Positions 1 through 6,313 are shown, numbered from the stretch's first letter. The stretch is 6,313 nt of DNA from Gallicola sp. (GCA_012798975.1 JAAZME010000026.1:1-6313), one strand, 5' to 3'. The notes: generated by a model from the sequence alone, not told the origin. A program made the numbers and translations.

Positions 1-215
1 CCCTCGCTGTTTGCTATGGCCACAGCGCCATTTTCATCAGATGTCTGCGCCCAGTTAAACGGGGCATAGTTTGCTTCCATTCCTACTCTTAATTTTCCCG
101 GCGTAGCGACCTGAGCCGATGCAAAAGATGGAACAGTTCCTAAAACTACAGACATCAACATCAAAAATGAAAGAACCAGACTCTTCCATTTTATTTGAAC
201 ATCATTTTTTTTCAT
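1..215 (-). CDS. Secreted solute-binding protein of an amino-acid-type ABC transporter (N-terminus only)
   Basis: The first 71 codons are visible; the gene runs off the low-coordinate edge. The start at 215 is supported by an AGGAGG ribosome binding site (226-221) five bases upstream and a good promoter 20-30 bases further back. The translation begins MKKNDVQIKWKS, followed by a hydrophobic core at residues 13-28 and an A-S-A site at 32-34. This is a type I signal peptide, probably cut before Gln35. There is no lipobox cysteine. The mature part carries LRVGMEANYAPFNW (residues 42-55), the first strand and ligand-cleft edge typical of SBP_bac_3 family proteins that bind polar amino acids outside the membrane. 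The family assignment rests on this motif, since most of the protein is missing. It could be a free binding protein, or the N-terminal half of a binding-protein/permease fusion of the kind known in Gram-positive bacteria. The ligand cannot be told. Confidence 0.85.
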   Translation of the reverse strand, partial: MKKNDVQIKWKSLVLSFLMLMSVVLGTVPSFASAQVATPGKLRVGMEANYAPFNWAQTSDENGAVAIANSE

Positions 216-242
216 ATTCTCCTCCTAAAACTGATATTCTTT

Positions 243-271
243 AGTATATCATTGTAAAACAATGAAGTCAC
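243..271 (-). promoter_or_regulatory. Promoter of the solute-binding protein gene
   Basis: On the minus strand GTGACT (271-266) matches the -35 consensus TTGACA at four of six positions. After exactly 17 bases comes TATACT (248-243), which matches TATAAT at five of six. A TG one base before the -10 hexamer makes it an extended -10. Transcription would start near 236, giving a leader of about 20 bases before the ATG at 215. This is inferred from sequence only. Confidence 0.7.
249..265. promoter_or_regulatory. Perfect dyad filling the promoter spacer, candidate operator
   Basis: TCATTGT-AAA-ACAATGA is a perfect 7-bp inverted repeat around a 3-base centre. It occupies precisely the 17 bases between the -35 and -10 elements of the solute-binding protein promoter. 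A bound repressor would block RNA polymerase. The core TTGTAAAACAA fits the TNGTNNNACNA pattern described for FadR-type GntR regulators, but no regulator gene is in view, so the regulator family is a guess. Confidence 0.45.
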
Positions 272-300
272 GGTATAATGCCCTTTTAAAAAACAGAGTG

Positions 301-495
301 AAAGAGTGAAGAGTGAAATTAATGTTGAAAAATGAATAATCTTTCATTTTTCTATCTTTTAAAGATAGACTCGCTAATTGCTATTTCAATAATCCGAAGA
401 CTAAAAACATAGATAACACTAAAATATAATTTTCCTATAAAAAAAGAAAGTGGTGTTATTCCACTTTCCTTCTGCAACTTCACTCTTCACTCTTT
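301..495. repeat. AT-rich 195-bp segment bounded by 17-bp perfect terminal inverted repeats (MITE-like)
   Basis: The 17 bases at 301-317 (AAAGAGTGAAGAGTGAA) are the exact reverse complement of 479-495. The left arm belongs to three near-tandem GAGTGAA units (296-302, 304-310, 311-317); the right arm holds two. The interior is strongly AT-rich, codes for nothing, and contains further hairpins: a 10-bp stem at 327-336/343-352 with a 6-base loop, a short palindrome at 351-369, and the terminator stem at 446-468. Size, terminal inverted repeats and internal fold potential resemble a miniature inverted-repeat element or a similar dispersed intergenic repeat. No clear target-site duplication is visible at 291-300 versus 496-505, so mobility is not shown. 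Confidence 0.5.
439..468 (-). terminator. Intrinsic terminator, probable end of the ecf-truA transcript
   Basis: Read on the minus strand, GAAAGTGG (468-461) and CCACTTTC (453-446) form a perfect 8-bp stem around a 7-base loop, followed directly by seven T residues (445-439). The stem is followed by a T tract only on the minus strand, so it ends minus-strand transcription. It lies about 190 bases after the truA stop codon and before the promoter of the solute-binding protein gene, so it separates the two transcription units. It sits inside the inverted-repeat segment at 301-495. Confidence 0.75.
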
Positions 496-654
496 GAGCT
501 CTCTTGCAAACCAAGCATTTAATTTTAGAAGAGGGCTCATGCCATTTGTTTCCCAAGAACGGTGTTCTTCCGTGATTGGCTAGAAACAAAGGGCCACTCT
601 TTCTTTTCTAAGGTCCCTTTAGCGAGCCTGACTGGCCGCCCCTCCTATCTTTTC
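496..654. other. Non-coding segment after truA with several possible hairpins, function unknown
   Basis: No plausible gene is present; the longest ATG-started frames noticed are a few codons long. Three hairpins can be drawn. First, 496-505 with 529-538 gives 10 bp that pair fully, with one G-U, if the plus strand is the RNA; the minus strand has a mismatch there. Second, 555-560 with 564-569 gives 6 bp and a 3-base loop. Third, an imperfect longer stem spans 578-628: GGCT/AGCC at the base, then AAAGGGCC (588-595) with GG-T-CCCTTT (612-620). The part from about 550 to 650 looks more GC-rich than the AT-rich DNA on its low-coordinate side. I do not recognise a known riboswitch, T-box or ncRNA family. 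On the minus strand the third hairpin is followed by a short T-rich run and could be a weak first terminator for truA. Confidence 0.35.
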
Positions 655-1389
655 CTAATAATGAATCTCCCACAGATATAGTCCAGCAGCACTAATCGTT
701 GGAGCAGCGGATTTTCGGTCTTTTTTCTCCAGAACTTCTTGGATCCACTTCGGCTCTCTTTTTCCCTTGCCGACTTCTAGAAGACTGCCTACTATATTTC
801 GAACCATATTGTGGAGAAAACTTTCACCGTGGAATTCGAAAACCAGCTCCTGTTCCTCTTCGGTGATCTCTAGAAAATCGAGTGTGCGTACAGGATTTAC
901 ATGGGGCTGTTTTTGAGTTTGAAAAGAAGTAAAGTCATGGGTTCCTTTCAAAAATTCCCCAGCTTCTCTCATCTTTTCCACGTCTAAAGGTCCGTAGTAA
1001 TGTCCTTTATACTTTTTATGAATAGGATGAAGATATCTTTCCCGGCTAAGAAAATAGCGGTATGTCTTTGACTTGGCACTGAAACGGGAATGAAAATCTT
1101 CTCCCACCTCTTCTGCATCGATAATCTGAATCCCAATAGGCAGATAATGGTTCAATCCCGTGACAATATGCGGAAGTTTATGATTTTTTCTTGTTTTAAA
1201 ATGGGCTACCTGCCCCATGGCATGAACGCCAACATCTGTTCTCCCTGCTCCCATTAATTTAATCTCTTCAAGAAATAAATCTTCTAAGGCTTTCATAATA
1301 GAGCCCTGAACCGAAGGAAGATTCTTTTGATACTGCCACCCGTAAAAGTAGGAACCGTCATACTGAATTGTTAACTTTATATTTCTCAT
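655..1389 (-). CDS. truA: tRNA pseudouridine(38-40) synthase TruA
   Basis: TruA converts uridines 38, 39 and 40 in the anticodon arm of many tRNAs to pseudouridine in the cytoplasm; it works as a homodimer. At 244 residues the protein is of normal length and looks complete. The catalytic aspartate is Asp52 in GAGRTDVGVHA (47-57). Tyr110, in the RFSAKSKTYRY stretch, matches the conserved active-site tyrosine, and FLHNMVRNIVG (191-201) is the conserved C-terminal core motif. The ATG overlaps the ecfT stop codon by one base (TAATG), with a GAGG site (1401-1398) eight bases upstream, so translation is probably coupled to ecfT. The stop is TAG at 657-655. It is the last gene of the ecf operon, a common arrangement in Firmicutes. 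The usual following rplM-rpsI pair is absent here. Confidence 0.97.
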   Translation of the reverse strand: MRNIKLTIQYDGSYFYGWQYQKNLPSVQGSIMKALEDLFLEEIKLMGAGRTDVGVHAMGQVAHFKTRKNHKLPHIVTGLNHYLPIGIQIIDAEEVGEDFHSRFSAKSKTYRYFLSRERYLHPIHKKYKGHYYGPLDVEKMREAGEFLKGTHDFTSFQTQKQPHVNPVRTLDFLEITEEEQELVFEFHGESFLHNMVRNIVGSLLEVGKGKREPKWIQEVLEKKDRKSAAPTISAAGLYLWEIHY

Positions 1390-2186
1390 TATATAAACCT
1401 CATTGCAATGATAAATACTAGATATACAGCGAGGATAATATAAGCAACAGTATCTCTTTTGTGGTATTTCAGTTCGTTAAGTCTAGTTCTGCCCTCCCCT
1501 CCCCGGTAACATCTCGATTCCATTGCGGTGGCTAATTCATCGGCTCTTCGAAAGGAGTTTATAAACAAAGGGACCAAAAGAGGAACGAGGTTCTTGGCTC
1601 TCTTCAACAGATTTCCTGTTTCAAAATCAGCTCCTCGTGCCATTTGGGCTTTCATAATCTTATCCGTTTCTTCAAATAACGTCGGTATAAAACGAAGAGC
1701 TATGGTCATCATCATAGCCAGCTGATGGGAAGGGAATCCTATTTTAGTAAGAGGCTTCATCAAACTTTCCATACCGTCTGTCAAAATAATCGGACTTGTT
1801 GTAAGAGTCAAAAGAGATGTCCCGATTACAAGGAGAATCAGTCTTGTGGCCATAAAAAGTCCAGTATGAAGCCCCTCTTCCGTAATTCGGATGAATCCAA
1901 TTTCATACAATACTCTTCCCGGCGTCATTAAGAGATTTATCATCAATGTCAAAAAGATAATAAAAACTAAAGGTTTTAAGCCATTCAGCACAAATTTAAG
2001 CTCTATGCCCGAAACTAAAATAACAGCTAGTAAAGCAATGGCAATCGGAAGATAGACTATAAATTTCGTCACTAAAAAAACAGAGATCATATAAATCAGT
2101 ATGGCAACGATCTTCACACGGGGATCCAGTTTATGAATAATACTGTCCCCCGGTATAAATTGTCCTAATGTAATATCTTTCATCAT
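1389..2186 (-). CDS. ecfT: Energy-coupling factor transporter transmembrane subunit EcfT
   Basis: EcfT is the membrane scaffold that links the EcfA1-EcfA2 ATPase pair to interchangeable substrate-binding S components for vitamins and metals. The 265-residue protein has the family's N-terminal HKLDPRVKI stretch (18-26). Hydrophobic segments lie near 27-42, 43-60, 71-87, 106-128 and 247-264. A cytoplasmic coupling region between the last two carries the two short arginine motifs that contact the ATPases: ARG at 183-185 and SRC at 224-226, within AMESRCYRGG. The second departs from the textbook Ala-Arg-Gly. The start overlaps the ecfA2 stop in an ATGA arrangement, and AGAGGG (2200-2195) sits eight bases upstream. 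A second ATG follows immediately and could also be used. No S-component gene lies in the window, as expected for a shared group II module whose partners are encoded elsewhere. Confidence 0.96.
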   Translation of the reverse strand: MMKDITLGQFIPGDSIIHKLDPRVKIVAILIYMISVFLVTKFIVYLPIAIALLAVILVSGIELKFVLNGLKPLVFIIFLTLMINLLMTPGRVLYEIGFIRITEEGLHTGLFMATRLILLVIGTSLLTLTTSPIILTDGMESLMKPLTKIGFPSHQLAMMMTIALRFIPTLFEETDKIMKAQMARGADFETGNLLKRAKNLVPLLVPLFINSFRRADELATAMESRCYRGGEGRTRLNELKYHKRDTVAYIILAVYLVFIIAMRFI

Positions 2187-3043
2187 AAGCGCTGCCCTCT
2201 CAAATAATTTTTGATTTCTAAAAAGGCCTCTTCCACTGTATAAATATCTTCGCGAACCTCATTTCCTTTCGCTTGGAAAGCATTCATAAATTCTGTAACC
2301 TGAGGAATATTCAGACCGATGTCCTTCAGTTCTTGTGAACGCTTAAATACCTCTCTTGTTTTGTCATCCATAATAATTCTGCCATTATCCATAACAAGCA
2401 GGCGGTCCGCAAGTCTCGCCACATCTTCCATGCTGTGAGAGATGAGTATAACTGTAATATTCTCTTCTTTATAAAGACGGTGGATTTCAGAAAGAATCTC
2501 TTCTCTTCCTATAGGATCAAGTCCGGCTGTCGGTTCGTCTAAAACGAGAAACTTCGGCTTCATTGCTATGACTCCAGCAATGGCGACCCTTCGTTTTTGT
2601 CCGCCGGAAAGTTCAAAGGGAGAAAGCTCCTTTGCTTCTTTGAAATCTACTCCAGTCATCTCGCAGGCCCATCGTACCCGCTCTTCGATCTCTTCTTCGC
2701 TGCAGCCTATATTCTTAGGTCCAAATGCAATATCGTTATAAATCGTATCTTCAAAAAGCTGATACTCCGGATACTGGAATACAAGACCTACTTTTTTTCG
2801 GATCTCTGTCTTCGATACTTTTTTATCGGATGAATTCTTGCCATCGATAAACACCTTTCCTTCTGTAGGCAGCATCAGCCCGTTGAGATGCTGAACAAGG
2901 GTCGACTTCCCTGAGCCTGTATGTCCGATTAAACCAATAAACTCTCCTTGATTTATTTCAAGATTTATTTGATCCAAGGCTCTTTTCTCAAATTTATTGC
3001 CTTTATTATAAATATAACTTGTATTGTCTAATTTAATCTGCAT
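2183..3043 (-). CDS. ecfA2: Energy-coupling factor transporter ATP-binding subunit EcfA2
   Basis: This is one of the two ABC ATPases that power ECF importers at the inner face of the membrane. The 286 residues contain a Walker A GHTGSGKST (40-48), a Q-loop glutamine at 90 (FQYPEYQLF), the signature LSGGQ (145-149), a Walker B LVLDE (166-170) with catalytic Glu170, and the switch His203 (ISHSMED). All catalytic elements look intact. The C-terminal tail carries IGLNIPQVTEF (242-252), closely matching a segment of the neighbouring EcfA1 and typical of the ECF ATPase C-terminal dimerisation region. The start at 3043 overlaps the end of ecfA1 by 16 bases. It is supported by an AGAGG site (3052-3048) four bases upstream and by the family-typical beginning MQIKLDNTSYIYN. 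It is named EcfA2 from position and the KGNKFEKRALDQIN-type N-terminus; the A1/A2 labels could only be swapped, not otherwise wrong. Confidence 0.95.
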   Translation of the reverse strand: MQIKLDNTSYIYNKGNKFEKRALDQINLEINQGEFIGLIGHTGSGKSTLVQHLNGLMLPTEGKVFIDGKNSSDKKVSKTEIRKKVGLVFQYPEYQLFEDTIYNDIAFGPKNIGCSEEEIEERVRWACEMTGVDFKEAKELSPFELSGGQKRRVAIAGVIAMKPKFLVLDEPTAGLDPIGREEILSEIHRLYKEENITVILISHSMEDVARLADRLLVMDNGRIIMDDKTREVFKRSQELKDIGLNIPQVTEFMNAFQAKGNEVREDIYTVEEAFLEIKNYLRGQRL

Positions 3044-3867
3044 AATGCCTCTACCAACTCTTCTGATGTTAATACATTGGGAATGTCATAGCCTTCTTGC
3101 CTTAAAAGAAATGCCAGTTCCGTAACTTGAGGAACATCCAGTCCCAACTCTTTCATCCTCTCGACTTTTCCGAAGATTTCCCGAGGAGTTCCTTCTTCAA
3201 CGATTTTTTTATCTGAAATAACAATAATACGGTCTGCTAACACGGCCTCTTCCATATAATGGGTGATATATACAATCGTCTTATTATAATCTCTGTTTAG
3301 CTTTAGTATAGTATTCACAATCTCTTTTCTTCCAGAAGGATCCAGCATCGCTGTAGGCTCGTCTAAAAGAATACATTCCGGATCCATCGCTAAAATTCCT
3401 GCTATAGCTATTCTTTGTTTCTGTCCGCCAGAAAGAAGTGCTGGAGAATGCTTTTTATACTCGCTCATTTCAACCGTTTCCAGAGCTTTATCTACTTGTT
3501 CTCTAAGTTTAGGCATAGGTATGCCTAAATTCTCAGGACCAAAAGCAACATCCTCTTCTACAATCGTCGCTACAAGCTGATTGTCCGGGTTTTGGAAAAC
3601 CATACCGCAGGTTTTCTTAATATCCCAAATCGTCTCTTCCTCTCTTGTATTGATCCCTTTCACCCAAATATTTCCTTCGTTTGGAACAAACTGTGCATTT
3701 ATTAATTTTGCCAAAGTAGATTTTCCAGAACCATTATGGCCTAAAACAACTAGAAACTCTCCTTTTTTTACTTGTAAATTAATATCTTCCAGAACATAAT
3801 CTATAGTACCGTCTTCTAACGTTTCATACGCAAAAGATAGATTTTCTACACGTATTAATTCTTCCAT
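3028..3867 (-). CDS. ecfA1: Energy-coupling factor transporter ATP-binding subunit EcfA1
   Basis: This is the partner ATPase of EcfA2; the heterodimer hydrolyses ATP to drive S-component toppling and vitamin or metal uptake. The 279 residues carry a Walker A GHNGSGKST (43-51), a Q-loop Gln92 (FQNPDNQLV), the signature LSGGQ (145-149), a Walker B ILLDE with Glu170, and a switch His203 (ITHYMEEA). LGLDVPQVTELAF (241-253) marks the ECF-type C-terminal domain. FQNPDNQ is characteristic of EcfA1. It is the first gene of the operon. A GAGGTG site (3878-3873) lies five bases before the ATG, and an extended -10 promoter lies about 25 bases before it. Unlike the common Firmicutes order it does not follow rplQ; its upstream neighbour is rpoC, which has its own terminator. 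Confidence 0.96.
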   Translation of the reverse strand: MEELIRVENLSFAYETLEDGTIDYVLEDINLQVKKGEFLVVLGHNGSGKSTLAKLINAQFVPNEGNIWVKGINTREEETIWDIKKTCGMVFQNPDNQLVATIVEEDVAFGPENLGIPMPKLREQVDKALETVEMSEYKKHSPALLSGGQKQRIAIAGILAMDPECILLDEPTAMLDPSGRKEIVNTILKLNRDYNKTIVYITHYMEEAVLADRIIVISDKKIVEEGTPREIFGKVERMKELGLDVPQVTELAFLLRQEGYDIPNVLTSEELVEALCRLN

Positions 3868-3890
3868 CTCTACACCTCAAATCTTCTCTT

Positions 3891-3918
3891 ACTATAGCAC
3901 ATTTTCTATTATTGTTGT
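3891..3918 (-). promoter_or_regulatory. Probable extended -10 promoter of the ecfA1-ecfA2-ecfT-truA operon
   Basis: On the minus strand TGCTATAGT (3899-3891) is an extended -10 element: TG, one base, then TATAGT, which matches TATAAT at five of six positions. The best -35 is weak, ACAACA at 3918-3913 with 16-base spacing (three of six), so the promoter would lean on the extended -10. Transcription would begin near 3884, only about 17 bases before the ecfA1 ATG. That leaves no room for a riboswitch in the transcript. The strong rpoC terminator upstream makes a separate promoter necessary. Confidence 0.55.
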
Positions 3919-4032
3919 AGGATCAGAGAAGGCTCTAAACTGGTTCTATAAAAATCCAAACAGGCAAACCAATTCTAAATCATAATACAAATGGATGTGT
4001 TGGGCAAAATATATACATGCGAAGATCATATT
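3919..4032. other. Remaining rpoC-ecfA1 gap, nothing recognisable
   Basis: Between the rpoC terminator and the ecfA1 promoter I see no credible gene, RNA or long repeat. This is where many Firmicutes carry the large ribosomal-protein cluster, and no remnant of a ribosomal-protein coding region is visible. Confidence 0.5.
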
Positions 4033-4071
4033 AAAAAAACGAGATGAAATCTTTCGATTTCAATCTCGTTT
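4033..4071 (-). terminator. Strong intrinsic terminator of rpoC
   Basis: On the minus strand, AAACGAGAT (4071-4063), one bulged T, and GAAATC (4061-4056) pair with GATTTC (4051-4046) and ATCTCGTTT (4045-4037). The loop is a GAAA tetraloop (4055-4052). The 15-bp stem runs into a seven-T tract (4039-4033) that overlaps the end of the stem. It begins eight bases after the rpoC TAA codon, so the rpoBC transcript should end here and not read into ecfA1. Confidence 0.92.
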
Positions 4072-4078
4072 TATTGTT

Positions 4079-6313
4079 TTATAATTTTTCTAATATATCT
4101 TCCGGATCTGCCACACCTTCACGCTCTTCTGTGATTCCGTGGGCTTTAACCTCGATTTTTTCATCTTCTTCTGCTTTACCAGCATAGTCGATATCAATGT
4201 CGCTATATTTGTGAATACCTGTTCCTGCTGGTATCAGCTTTCCGATAATAACATTCTCTTTCAATCCTAGAAGATGATCTTCTTTTCCTTTTATCGCCGC
4301 ATCTGTCAAGACTCTTGTTGTTTCCTGGAACGATGCTGCCGATAGGAATGAATCTGTAGCAAGGGATGCCTTTGTGATACCTAATAAAGTTCTTTCCCCG
4401 GTAGCTATTTCTTTGCCTTCTTTTTCCAATCTTTCGTTTGCATCTTCAAATTCTCTGAAGTTTACTAAACTTCCTTCTAAGAAATCAGAGTCTCCTGAAG
4501 TATCGATTTTCACTTTAGAAAGCATTTGTCGAATAATAATCTCGATATGTTTATCGTCAATACCTACCCCTTGAAGACGGTATACCTTTTGGACTTCCTT
4601 GATAATATAGTCCTGAACGCCTTGTACTCCCAATACTTCAAGAATATCATGAGGGTTGATAGAACCTTCTGTTAAAACTTGTCCTTTTTCTATAGAGTCC
4701 CCTGTTTTAACTCTTAAGCGGGAGCCATATGGAATGGCATAAGTTTTTTCTTCTCCATCCTCGGCTCTTACGATAATATCATTTCTTTTCTTATTATCTA
4801 CAACTTCTACAGTACCTGAAATCTCAGTAATATAAGCAAGACCTTTCGGCTTTCTTGCTTCGAAAAGCTCCTCCACACGAGGCAAACCTTGTGTGATTCC
4901 AACACCGGCGATACCTCCGGAGTGGAAAGTTCTCATTGTAAGCTGAGTACCCGGCTCTCCGATGGACTGAGCTGCTATCGTTCCAACAGCTTCCCCTATA
5001 TTTACAGCTTTTCCCGTAGCTAAGTTCTTGCCGTAGCACTTAGCACAAACTCCGTATTTTGTTTTACATCCTAGTACGGAACGTACTTTTACTTCTTTTA
5101 TGTTTTTCTCAACGATCTTATCTGCAATATCGCTGGTGATCAATTCGTTTTTCTGAACGATTATTTCCCCTGTATCTAAATCCAATACATCTTCAAAAGC
5201 GAAACGCCCAACAACTCTGCTCCCGATTCCTTCTATCAATTCGTTTCCTTCCATAAAGTCGCGAACTGTAATATATTGATCGGTACCGCAGTCTTGTTCC
5301 GTTACGATAACATCTTGGGAAACGTCGACCATTCTTCTTGTCAAGTATCCTGAATCCGCTGTTCTTAAGGCTGTATCGGAAAGTCCTTTTCTGGAACCGT
5401 GAGTTGAGATAAAGAATTCCTGTACGGATAAACCTTCACGGAAGTTTGATTTGATTGGAATTTCGATAGTTCTACCCGCTGCAGAACTCATCAAACCACG
5501 CATACCGCCCAGCTGTCTGATCTGGTTTTTACTACCACGGGCACCAGAGTTTGCCATGATCGCAAGGTTATTATCATCATCAAGGTCTCTCATCAAGGTA
5601 TTTGTCAATTCATCTGTAACTTCTCCCCAGATCTTGATAACGAAATTATAACGTTCTTCATCGGAAATCATACCTGTACGATAAAGGTTCTCGTATTCCT
5701 CTACTCTTTTATCCCCTTGAAGAAGGATAGAAGATTTTGATTCCGGAACGTTGATATCCCCCATGGAGATGGTAACAGCGCCTATTGTAGAATATTTATA
5801 TCCTAAAGATTTAATATAATCCAAAAGTTCTGAAGTGATAATATTGCCGTGTTTTTCATAACAGCGGTGAATAATCTCTTCTAACTCTTTCTTGCCTACC
5901 AGCTTGTCAATTTCAAGTTTAAATGGTTTCTCTTCACGATTAACAAAACCTAAATCTTGAGGAATCTTTTCGTTGAAAATAAATCTTCCTACTGTAGACA
6001 ATACTGGTCTGCTTTTTTCAAGATCCTTATTGTAAACTCGTACCCTTACAAAATCATGTAAACCTATATTTCCAAGCTGATAACTCTTTTTCAATTCGTC
6101 TATATCTGTAAACATTGGAACTGCAAAAGGATCTGCTTTGATTTCTTCTTTATATTCGGCTCTTTCTTCATCTTTTCCTCGAGTTAAATAATATGCACCC
6201 AATACCATATCCTGAGATGGTGTTGTGATCGGCTTACCGTCTTTCGGCGCTAAAATATTATTTGTACTCATCATTAGAAGACGTGCTTCTGCTTGAGCTT
6301 CTGCAGATAAAGG
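4079..6313 (-). CDS. rpoC: DNA-directed RNA polymerase subunit beta-prime, C-terminal 744 residues (5' end outside window)
   Basis: The frame is open from the window edge to TAA at 4081-4079. The first visible residues are [14 protein letters not shown], which in RpoC directly follow the catalytic NADFDGD region, so that magnesium-binding motif lies just outside. The ATG at 6274 is an internal methionine, not the start. Counting from the first visible residue, the bridge-helix motif [14 protein letters not shown] is at about 257-270. The trigger loop, including [20 protein letters not shown], is at about 291-331, and it is uninterrupted, lacking the insertion (SI3) of enterobacterial RpoC. 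The second zinc site has all four cysteines (342, 416, 423 and 426; DCGT and [12 protein letters not shown]). [16 protein letters not shown] and the late [10 protein letters not shown] motif are intact, and the acidic tail ends DILEKL. The protein forms half of the RNA polymerase active cleft. It is presumably preceded by rpoB off-window. Confidence 0.98.
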   Translation of the reverse strand, partial: PLSAEAQAEARLLMMSTNNILAPKDGKPITTPSQDMVLGAYYLTRGKDEERAEYKEEIKADPFAVPMFTDIDELKKSYQLGNIGLHDFVRVRVYNKDLEKSRPVLSTVGRFIFNEKIPQDLGFVNREEKPFKLEIDKLVGKKELEEIIHRCYEKHGNIITSELLDYIKSLGYKYSTIGAVTISMGDINVPESKSSILLQGDKRVEEYENLYRTGMISDEERYNFVIKIWGEVTDELTNTLMRDLDDDNNLAIMANSGARGSKNQIRQLGGMRGLMSSAAGRTIEIPIKSNFREGLSVQEFFISTHGSRKGLSDTALRTADSGYLTRRMVDVSQDVIVTEQDCGTDQYITVRDFMEGNELIEGIGSRVVGRFAFEDVLDLDTGEIIVQKNELITSDIADKIVEKNIKEVKVRSVLGCKTKYGVCAKCYGKNLATGKAVNIGEAVGTIAAQSIGEPGTQLTMRTFHSGGIAGVGITQGLPRVEELFEARKPKGLAYITEISGTVEVVDNKKRNDIIVRAEDGEEKTYAIPYGSRLRVKTGDSIEKGQVLTEGSINPHDILEVLGVQGVQDYIIKEVQKVYRLQGVGIDDKHIEIIIRQMLSKVKIDTSGDSDFLEGSLVNFREFEDANERLEKEGKEIATGERTLLGITKASLATDSFLSAASFQETTRVLTDAAIKGKEDHLLGLKENVIIGKLIPAGTGIHKYSDIDIDYAGKAEEDEKIEVKAHGITEEREGVADPEDILEKL

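Noticed and set aside
296..317. A CRISPR array or minisatellite from the GAGTGAA repeats
   Set aside because: There are only three 7-base units with no spacers; they are better explained as one end of the inverted-repeat segment.
540..654. A T-box or known riboswitch after truA
   Set aside because: I see no T-box sequence or other aptamer consensus on either strand, and no gene directly downstream for it to control.
1528..1931. Two plus-strand frames of 65 and 68 codons opposite ecfT
   Set aside because: They are antisense to an intact conserved gene, have no family resemblance and do not look like secreted or membrane peptides with their own signals.
2597..3799. Plus-strand frames of 72-78 codons opposite ecfA2 and ecfA1
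   Set aside because: They lie antisense to conserved ATPase motifs and are explained by the codon pattern of the real genes.
3946..4029. A 27-codon minus-strand frame in the rpoC-ecfA1 gap
   Set aside because: It starts right after the rpoC terminator T tract, has no ribosome binding site and no recognisable sequence features.
3868..4032. A vitamin riboswitch upstream of the ecf operon
   Set aside because: The predicted leader is only about 17 bases and no known aptamer consensus is visible; shared ECF modules are usually not riboswitch-controlled, unlike their S components.
4824..5039. A 71-codon minus-strand frame inside rpoC
   Set aside because: It is out of frame with the conserved zinc-site region of RpoC and is a shadow of it.
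4079..6274. A 731-residue gene starting at the ATG at 6274
   Set aside because: The frame stays open upstream to the window edge and encodes the conserved RpoC sequence [13 protein letters not shown], so this ATG is an internal methionine of a gene truncated by the window.

Overview
The window reads as chromosomal core-genome DNA from a low-GC, Gram-positive-type bacterium, most likely a member of Clostridia. The reasons are the AT-rich codon use, strong AGGAGG-type ribosome binding sites, an RNA polymerase beta-prime trigger loop without the large insertion found in enterobacteria, and a complete EcfA1-EcfA2-EcfT energising module followed by truA. The genus cannot be named from this sequence. 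Every recognisable gene is on the minus strand, so transcription runs from high to low coordinates.

Layout in order of transcription. (1) 6313-4079: the C-terminal 744 residues of rpoC. The window begins just after the point where the family's active-site NADFDGD motif ends. A strong intrinsic terminator (4071-4033) follows the stop codon almost at once. (2) 4032-3868: a short non-coding gap with a probable extended -10 promoter near its ecfA1 end. (3) 3867-655: a tightly packed four-gene operon, ecfA1-ecfA2-ecfT-truA. Its coding regions overlap by 16, 4 and 1 bases. The first three encode the two ATPases and the transmembrane coupling subunit shared by energy-coupling-factor vitamin and metal importers. 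The fourth encodes tRNA pseudouridine synthase A. No substrate-specific S component is present, as is usual for this shared (group II) module. (4) 654-216: a 439-base non-coding stretch. It holds a segment rich in possible hairpins, a 195-bp AT-rich segment bounded by a perfect 17-bp inverted repeat (a possible MITE or other dispersed repeat), an intrinsic terminator that probably ends the ecf-truA transcript, and a promoter for the next gene. (5) 215-1: the first 71 codons of a secreted solute-binding protein of an amino-acid-type ABC transporter. A perfect 7-bp dyad exactly fills the spacer between its -35 and -10 elements.

The most notable features are the gene order and the non-coding DNA. 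In many Firmicutes rpoC and ecfA1 are separated by the large ribosomal-protein cluster (rpsL-rpsG-fusA-tuf through the S10, spc and alpha operons), and truA is followed by rplM-rpsI. Here rpoC and ecfA1 are direct neighbours and truA is followed by an unrelated gene. I found no convincing undescribed protein system. The items most worth checking are the inverted-repeat element, the structured segment beside it, and the operator-like dyad.
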